From: Guillardia theta CCMP2712
Taxonomy: Eukaryota > Cryptophyceae > Pyrenomonadales > Geminigeraceae
NCBI RefSeq assembly: GCF_000315625.1
Contig: NW_005434626.1
Span: forward strand, 37,229-101,228
Direction: 5' to 3'
DNA: 64,000 bases
The translations under genes and the position numbers were made by a program. Below, one piece after another: positions 58,097 through 64,000 of this stretch. Positions within the stretch are counted from its first letter, which is position 1. Each line of letters opens with the position of its first letter. The notes beneath the pieces were generated by a model, which had not been told where the DNA came from, did not search any database, and worked only from the letters and a program-made list of their open reading frames with translations.

Positions 58097-59454
58097 ATGA
58101 TGGCTCGCCTTGTGCTTCCCTTCACTCCCCTTACACTGCTTCTCTATGATTTCCTTGCTGTTGAGCGATGTATTCTGAATCAATCTTGTAGCTTGGAAGC
58201 TTTCTCTTTCGCTCCAGTAAATTCAGCAATGAGATTTGGCTTGTCTTCTTCAATGCACCAGATTTCCTTGATACAGAGAGCAAGGCTGACACTTCGAGGA
58301 GGCCATGGTCTACGAATGATGGTCGATGGTCCTCGTGGGAACAATGTCCTTTGTGAGATGATTTTGCATTGTGCTTCACTTGATTTCGCTGACATAGCTG
58401 AAACTTTCAGATGCAAAAAGAGGTCAGCATGACGGAATTCTTGGAGATTGTCCGTACACACACAAGGCGCAGATGGCAATGAAGGCCAAGGATCTGCAGT
58501 ATGAAGTTTGCCTGGTAAACCTTTCCGACAAACCCAAGTGGTTCCTCGAGCTCAACCCCAAAGGGACGGTGCCGACGTACGTGACGGGTGAGAACTTCCT
58601 ACCTGCTACCACTCCACTCACGTATGGCAACAGCTGAAGGAAAGATTTTGACGGAGTCTGACGACATCATCCAATGGTGCGACTTGCAAGAGCCAAAGGT
58701 TGAGAGAAAACATTGTGCCTGCTACTGTCTCAGAGACGCTGATGTTTGACCTTGCTGTTGAGCAGGACTTCAAGATGTTCCAACGACCTGGAGGGTACGA
58801 TAAAGCAACCGTGTATTCGAAACAGACCCTGATCTATTGCTCCTAGAGACGAGGTTTGGAATGTTGCCAAAGAGGTTTTCCCAGCCTTCGGAGGTCATTT
58901 ATGATCAAAGTGCATCAATCTTTTATTCGATGTGAATTGGACTTCAGAATACATGAAGAACAAGGACGTCTCGCGCAACGACGAGCTCAAGGCCAAACTT
59001 GACGCCAAACTTGCTGCACTTGACAGGTCGGTCAGCTACAAGTGTCTGCGCTTTGATCACCTCCATGTACAGTTTTTTGAAGGGTCGCAATGGGCCTCTT
59101 CTCTTGGGAGAGCAGGTGACGACTGATGCAAAGCATTCGCCGCGGGATCTGATCAAGACTGCAGATCAGCGCTGAAGACTGCAAATTGACTCCTCAATTG
59201 TATCACATCAGGCAAGAACATTCACCTCTATCCGTGGTTTTCCTGAAGCTTAATGCAGCATTGCTGTGCCACACTATGTGAAATATGATGCTCTCGAGAA
59301 ATATGACAATATTAAGGTAAGTTCTTTTCGTCTTGTGAACATGGTTGATCGAACACTACAGAAATACCTCAACTCCGCCATGCAAACCGACGCTTTCAAG
59401 AAAAGTGCGTACACACCAGAAACCGTGATCTGGGGCTGGTCGAAGTTCTTCTAG
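58097..59454 (+). CDS. DHAR: Glutathione-dependent dehydroascorbate reductase with N-terminal leader (287 aa)
   Basis: Reduces dehydroascorbate to ascorbate with glutathione, in the ascorbate-glutathione antioxidant cycle. Ten exons (58097-58328, 58411-58587, 58634-58698, 58766-58794, 58847-58893, 58948-59030, 59083-59115, 59165-59211, 59259-59316, 59362-59454) give 288 codons. The thioredoxin-like half has HDGILGDCPYTHKAQM, with Cys about 91 as the nucleophile, then NLSDKPKWFLELNPKGTVPT and LTESDDIIQWC. The helical half has NGPLLLGEQ, the N-capping Asp in AEDCKLTPQLYH, IAVPHYVKYDAL and the terminal GWSKFF. This is the DHAR/CLIC-type GST pattern. About 75 extra N-terminal residues start with a hydrophobic segment (RLVLPFTPLTLLLYDFLA) and include LTLRGGHG, which suggests entry to the secretory route, perhaps to a complex plastid. 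Intron 59212-59258 starts with GC. Confidence 0.87.
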
Positions 59455-59588
59455 AGGGGATGAACTCTGATGTGAGGAGTGAATGTGTAGGGTGGATGAA
59501 GGTATTTCTTGTGAAGTGCGCACAAGTTGGAAAGCAGATTGATTCATTAAATCATATCCTCGTAGAGTTAAAAATCTCGTTTGATCAT

Positions 59589-60284
59589 TCAGACAGCCGA
59601 CTTCTCGCAATGCTGCACAGCCTCAAGAGGAATCATCGCCTCTTCTCGAACATCTCCCGAGATCTTCTCCCTATTCATCCGGTTGTACAGCGGGCAGGAA
59701 GATTCTATCTCGCACCGGCAGCACGGGCATGTGTTGTGCACTTGCAGCCATTCAAACAAACAGTTCTCGTGGAAGGCGTGTGAGCAAGGCATCTTCTTCA
59801 TGCTCCCTTGTAGCGCACACTGGCAGATCGCACAGTCACTTCCCGAAACCTCGGAATTCTCCGGCACTGGCAAAGCATGCATTGCAAAGGACGAAGCGCA
59901 TGGGTTGCCCTTAGCATGCAAATCCATCGAACGACGACGAAATTCACTCAGAAAATAACCGGACAAGCCGCCGCAAGCAACAGGAAGTCGCTCCATCCGC
60001 TCGGGGAAGTTCAACACGATGGGCTGATTCAACAGCCTGCGTCTTGACGAAGTTGCCTGCCTAGCTGTGTATCTGGGCTGGGTTGCTCCATCCTCCAACG
60101 GGCGCTTTCTAACTTGGCTCTGATCCTCCTGTTGGGCTTTCGGTTGGTGCTGCTCTGATGAAGACATGACATGGCCAGCATTATTTTCCCTGACCGTTCT
60201 CCTCGTGGTCAAGGCACAGACAATTGCTCCATCCGAGATCAGTTCATCGGATAGTGTGTTGGGCGCTTCTGGAAAACTGCTCAT
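59589..60284 (-). CDS. RING-H2 finger protein, probable E3 ubiquitin ligase (231 aa)
   Basis: A single-exon gene. Residues about 150-195 are a RING-H2 finger (CAICQCALQ, CSHAFHENCLFEWL, CPCC) with the ligand order C2-C-H-H-C-C2 and the Trp that usually contacts E2 enzymes. The N-terminal 145 residues are polar and basic, with no membrane helix, so it is likely soluble. The C-terminal tail is charged. Substrates are unknown. Its stop lies 134 bp from that of the convergent DHAR gene. Confidence 0.85.
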   Translation of the reverse strand: MSSFPEAPNTLSDELISDGAIVCALTTRRTVRENNAGHVMSSSEQHQPKAQQEDQSQVRKRPLEDGATQPRYTARQATSSRRRLLNQPIVLNFPERMERLPVACGGLSGYFLSEFRRRSMDLHAKGNPCASSFAMHALPVPENSEVSGSDCAICQCALQGSMKKMPCSHAFHENCLFEWLQVHNTCPCCRCEIESSCPLYNRMNREKISGDVREEAMIPLEAVQHCEKSAV

Positions 60285-60930
60285 CTTAGTTTGGATTCTA
60301 GATAGAGGTCTGTTGAGGTGCTTTTGGTCTTGAATTCGTTGACGTTATCTCACTGCTGTTTCGGCAAGAAACGAACAAATAAAGGTAGTCGATGTGAGGC
60401 AGAGGGAGCGATGAAGGAGAGGAATGGTGCGTGGATCGATGATAGAGATACGAAGCTTTTATGGAAGAGTGTGGTGTTGGCTGATGATTTATAGCAGGCG
60501 CGGGCTGCTGGATCGTCGGGGGAGTCGCGTGAGCGTCGGGGTTGGAGGAGGTAGATACAGGCGCAGGCAAGTGATCCACCACAGTGGGTGGGGTTATTTA
60601 GATAGGGTGGGGGTAGACGTGTACAGCCGAGAATATTAAAAAGGGGTGGGTAGAGAAAATTTGAAAAAAGGGGTATTCGACAGAAACGCGTCCAAAATCA
60701 TGGATATAGGACAATTGGATAAATAGTACAAATTGTTTGGATAGTAACGCTTCTTGGATTATTTTAAACAGTATGAAAATAGCAAACTCGGTACTAATTT
60801 AAGTTACATTTGCCCTTTACAAACAATTATTGCTAAGGTACCGTAGTACGACCCCGTACAAACTCTCCAACTTGGTACTACTTTCCCGCCAACAAATCTG
60901 GCCATTCCAGCACGCCGCGGACGCCGCGCC

Positions 60931-61200
60931 ATGGCAGCTCTGCATCCCACATCGTTCATGCACCATGTTGAAACCATACGTTCTCAGCTGGGGCTTTCCT
61001 CCAACCTTCGTATAGGTCAAGTTATCTCGAAGGGACATCAACTCGTGGGATGGAGGCTTGACGGGAACCTCGTGGAAGCGGCTAGTCGTCTTTATCATGA
61101 ACTGGCAGACCAATCTATGCCTACTTCTCCCGCCACGGTCAATGTTAGTCACACAACTCTTGGGTATAGGATGTCAGGCTGCCACAAGGGGGTACTGTAG
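60931..61200 (+). CDS. Small hypothetical protein (89 aa) inside the inverted-repeat unit
   Basis: Not recognised. ATG in a good context (GCGCCATGGCA). The frame has normal amino-acid composition with a helix-like central part (HHVETIRSQLGLSSNLRIG, then GNLVEAASRLYHELAD). The last 15 residues and stop are made from the first copy of a 40-bp direct repeat. It may be a real gene carried by the element, an exon of a longer transcript, or a chance frame. Confidence 0.3.
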   Translation: MAALHPTSFMHHVETIRSQLGLSSNLRIGQVISKGHQLVGWRLDGNLVEAASRLYHELADQSMPTSPATVNVSHTTLGYRMSGCHKGVL

Positions 61201-61273
61201 ACTTTCCTAATCGTGATGAAGTACCCCTCCTACGTATAGTATGTCAGGCTGCCAGGAGGGGGTACTGTAGTCT
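61164..61273 (+). repeat. 40-bp direct repeat, two copies 70 bp apart
   Basis: Copies at 61164-61203 and 61234-61273 share GTATAG, ATGTCAGGCTGCCA and GGGGGTACTGTAG, with about four differences. They lie inside the inverted-repeat unit. Confidence 0.8.
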
Positions 61274-62865
61274 GTTTGGGGTATGACGACCACCCATGTG
61301 ACAACCGATGTTCTCTGACAAAGGAGGGTGGGGGGGTGGTGGATTGAGGAGAGGTGGGGGTAATGGGGGGTAGTGAGAGTGAAGTGGAGGGGTAGTCGAA
61401 TACAAGAATACTTTTTGTACCGTAATCCTAAAAAGGTTGTTAACAATTATTAATTGGTACCAGAGAGTACCCACCCCCTCTAGATGTCTTTGCCTTGTTT
61501 GGACCGGTTAAGGCAGAGGAGAATATGCTTTAAAATAGATAAGATTTTAATCTGTCACCCAAGATTTCGGGCGCGTTTCTGTCGAATACCCCGAAAATTT
61601 GGATAAAACTATTCATGTAGATGGATTCAAAATCACGAGGGTGTTAGCTATAGGTAAATCACATTGAAGAGAAGCGAGAAATAGTAAGAAATATTTGAAA
61701 GAGAACAAGTATGGGTGTTTAGGCTTTGAGGATGAATTGAGGTAGGTGGGGGTGACAAAGGAGGCGAAAGGTTTGAATAGGTGGTAGGGTGGTGTGGGTG
61801 ATGGAGGGTTAAGACGGGGGGGTAGGGAACGTGGAGGTCATCAAAGGGCTAGAGACGGAAGGAAGTCTATGAAATGGGGGTGGGGGTAGTGAATGGATGG
61901 TAAGTGTCTGATCACCTCTATTCAGTATTGGGGCAGATGGAGGGGTACCTGACATAAATGAGGGGTTCGATTACTCCGGGGTTTGTAATGAAACGTTGAG
62001 GTTTAAAGGTCAGAATTGGAAGCAAGATATGAAGAAAAAGGCAGGCACAAGTAGAGTCGAAGAGAAGGAGTGGGGTGGTACATATCACCCACCATTGGAT
62101 CAATCATGTGGTATTCTTGCTAGTGAAAAGAGGGGTACTAGAACAATAGACGCTGTACTCGCGAGTCCATGTGGGGTGGGTGTGGGGGACGCACGGGGGG
62201 GAGGCAGATGCGCGGGATATGCACGGGGGGTAGATATACTGACCAGGGGTGGTTTTGAGGGGTGAAAGTTGGGTGCCGAGAAATATATCGAAGATCACGT
62301 TACTCCGCGAAACGTTGTCTCTTCAGATGGTCAGAGGTCCATGACTCATCTGGCTCTTTTAGCCCAAACTACCCCACCAGGGGAAGGTAGCTCAAGCACC
62401 CCCTCTATGTGCTCCCGTTATGACTTCCATGTCCGGCGACCTTTCAGTGATTATGATCATGTACTGTGACTAAAAATAGCATCACTTTACTACAAGGGCC
62501 CCCTCTTGTCACATGACAATCGTGCGATTGGACCCCTTTGATTCCAACCCTCTATTTGAAAGAGTGGCTGGTCCTGTTGTTTACTCAAAGTTAAGTGAAA
62601 AATCAGTACGTGGACACAGGAGAGGTACTACTAGTCGTCAACGACTGCATTGGAAAGAGTTAGATTCACTCCAGGTAAAACCGAAGCGTTTCGATTATGA
62701 CTCCGACACGGTCTTGGCTTCGTGACCGCTGACTCCACCCGTCCGGGTCTCTCCGATGCCGAGGCAGACCTGCGGTGACTTCGGGCCTTAACGGAACCCG
62801 GTAGGGCCCGGCTGTCCGAGAGCGAATTGAGTGAAGGGACTAGTGAAACCTCCGACTGGATTGCC

Positions 62866-64000
62866 ATGCTTGGGGGGAGAGGGCGGGTCATGGCAGCGGC
62901 ACTGCTACATGCGCTGCTCGCAACGGGAGAGGTAGGAAGAGACACGAGCTCTCGCTCTTGTCCAACGGCTCCTTCCCCAAACCTCCACCATATGATGAGC
63001 CAGCATGACGTCAGCAGCAACGAGACGCTGCGATACGTGATGCAGCTCAGAGGGGACAAGCATGTCAGGATCGCCGAGGGCCTCTACATGTGGGACTGGC
63101 GGTACATGAGCCCATGGCTTAGGAGACGACGAGATAAAGTGCGCGAGTTCTGTATGGAACCACATGAGGGAGGGCAAGTTCACCTGAAAGGCGATCAGGC
63201 GGTCCTTGATGGCCAGTGGGACTTTCACCCGCGGTGCTCGGGGTCCTTCACCGACCTTGTTTTCCGGTACAGCACCATCGTCGTGGATGGACGAGAACTT
63301 ATGCTGCTCAATGGTGGGTCCTGGGTGGTGAGGATGTGCGAGCTGAAGGCCTCCGGCATGCAGGTCCTTCGTTGCCAGAGAGACAGCCGAGTGGACATGT
63401 CGAAGAGCGTGGTGGGAGGGATCACCTTCGACCCCTACGAGCCCGATGCCAATCAGGATTACCTCAGAGCTAGTAACGGGCTGGTGGCCATAGAAACGAG
63501 CAGAGCGTCTCTGCATTCTTGCGAGCTATCGATGACAGGCTTGCTGGATGGCAGTGCACTCAAGGCCTCTGGGAAGTCGAGCGTGAAAGCGAGTCAGTGC
63601 ACCTTCATGCAGAATGTTGTGAGTGTGTTTGTAAGCCAAAACTGCTCCGTGCTGGTGGAGGACAGCGTCTTCATGCACAAGAGGTTGAGCCACCTCCTGG
63701 TTGGACCTCCTCTTCCCTCCAACGCCAGGCTGAGCTTCTTTCGCAACCGAGGGGTCGGAAGTCTGTGGGGGCTGAACGGGAGACCCAAGGTGTGGGAAGA
63801 GCGAGACAACTTCTTTCCGGAGCAGGAAGAGAAGTCAAACCTCGAGCTGCTACGAGAAAACTTTGCTTATGTCCCGCTGTACGAAAACAAAGGAATCGGA
63901 GAGAAACCTGATTGGCTGCTTGCAAGGGAAGGCGGGTACCTGATAGAGACCGGCGACCACATTGTCTATTGCCTGACATGCGGGAAAGACAACAATCTCA
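62866..64000 (+). CDS. Unknown protein, perhaps right-handed beta-helix, 3' end outside the window
   Basis: Not assigned. The frame from the ATG at 62866 stays open for 378 codons to the window end, which is strong evidence of coding. An in-frame ATG at 62890 (MAAALLHALLATGE) is an alternative start. The sequence has many short hydrophobic strands with turns (for example KHVRIAEGLYMWDWRY; SSVKASQCTFMQNVVSVFV; NCSVLVEDSVFM), a pattern common in right-handed parallel beta-helix proteins of the pectate-lyase or FBXO11 type. I cannot see a catalytic signature. The last visible residues include a Cys pair (CLTCG). GC-rich intergenic DNA lies directly upstream. Confidence 0.65.
   Translation, partial: MLGGRGRVMAAALLHALLATGEVGRDTSSRSCPTAPSPNLHHMMSQHDVSSNETLRYVMQLRGDKHVRIAEGLYMWDWRYMSPWLRRRRDKVREFCMEPHEGGQVHLKGDQAVLDGQWDFHPRCSGSFTDLVFRYSTIVVDGRELMLLNGGSWVVRMCELKASGMQVLRCQRDSRVDMSKSVVGGITFDPYEPDANQDYLRASNGLVAIETSRASLHSCELSMTGLLDGSALKASGKSSVKASQCTFMQNVVSVFVSQNCSVLVEDSVFMHKRLSHLLVGPPLPSNARLSFFRNRGVGSLWGLNGRPKVWEERDNFFPEQEEKSNLELLRENFAYVPLYENKGIGEKPDWLLAREGGYLIETGDHIVYCLTCGKDNNL

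Larger units (their letters stand above)
60670..61592. mobile_element. Putative short element bounded by 37-bp inverted repeats
   Basis: Arm 1 is 60670-60706 and arm 2 is 61556-61592 in inverse orientation. The outer 21 bp (GGGGTATTCGACAGAAACGC plus one base) are identical, and about 14 of the next 17 match. The nonamer GAAAATTTG directly follows arm 2 and also occurs just outside arm 1, six A residues away, so it may be a target duplication; AT-rich sequence makes this weak. The 923-bp interior has one small open frame and no transposase, so the element would be non-autonomous if it is mobile at all. Confidence 0.4.
60285..62865. other. Long intergenic region with putative inverted-repeat element and G-rich tracts
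   Basis: Holds the inverted-repeat unit 60670-61592, a 40-bp direct repeat pair, and G-rich sequence with many GGGGT(A/G) words at about 60580-60650 and 61300-62280. A short segment at 62583-62618 is shared with the region near 34000. A GC-rich piece at 62720-62830 lies just before the partial gene at the right edge. Confidence 0.55.

Noticed and set aside
61940-61975. GGGGTTCGATTACTCC resembling a tRNA B box
   Set aside because: No A box at proper spacing and no cloverleaf could be drawn.
62905-63516. Minus-strand 203-codon frame at the right edge
   Set aside because: The plus strand is open for 378 codons across it with better residue composition, so I treat the minus frame as a shadow.

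Overview
This window looks like nuclear DNA of a unicellular, probably photosynthetic, eukaryote. Genes are broken by short GT-AG introns (mostly about 40-60 nt, many in phase 0). They lie on both strands and encode eukaryote-specific proteins. A cryptophyte such as Guillardia theta is my best guess. It rests on general style: short introns loaded with CCT/GAT microsatellites, an HTH plus AT-hook protein type I associate with secondary-plastid algae, and a dehydroascorbate reductase with a signal-peptide-like leader. The sequence alone does not prove the species. I recognised no rRNA, tRNA, CRISPR array, virus or toxin gene.

Layout. 1-2302 (-): 5' part of a PGAP1-like GPI inositol-deacylase running off the left edge. 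4195-5214 (+): small one-pass membrane protein. 7284-13273 (+): 19-exon gene joining a quinone-oxidoreductase-like MDR enzyme to a PH and a PDZ domain. 13423-14944 (-): SLX4-like nuclease scaffold. 16192-19168 (+): alanyl-tRNA synthetase. 19207-20126 (-): SAM-domain protein. 20508-21581 (-): secreted or anchored unknown. 23412-27041 (+): cyclic-nucleotide-gated channel. 28389-32613 (+): long coiled-coil protein. 32572-33664 (-): unknown. 34696-35577 (-): HTH/AT-hook protein. 37193-38602 (+): MTFP1 (MTP18)-like mitochondrial protein. 38713-40268 (-): secreted unknown. 40630-46964 (+): XMAP215/CKAP5 microtubule polymerase. 47272-49269 (-): SIN3-type PAH domain fused to a DUF1479 oxygenase-like domain. 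49320-49636 (+): spliced 52-residue protein in divergent orientation. 51346-52696 (-): cathepsin B. 53078-57418 (+): F-box/SNF2/RING ATPase. 58097-59454 (+): dehydroascorbate reductase. 59589-60284 (-): RING-H2 protein. 62866-64000 (+): partial unknown protein.

I rebuilt gene models by joining reading frames across splice sites. For the large genes every junction kept frame and total coding length was divisible by three (1178 aa for the MDR-PH-PDZ gene, 1064 for the channel, 1110 for the coiled coil, 1926 for XMAP215, 567 for PAH-DUF1479, 327 for cathepsin B, 1417 for the SNF2 protein, 287 for DHAR). This is inference from sequence, without transcripts.

The genes do not form one pathway; this is an ordinary mosaic of housekeeping genes. 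The unusual parts are the domain fusions (MDR-PH-PDZ, PAH-DUF1479, extended MTFP1), the channel with a non-canonical pore loop, a putative inverted-repeat element at 60670-61592, and two classes of intergenic DNA: very GC-rich islands sharing a word vocabulary, and strand-biased GGGGT/ACCCC tracts.
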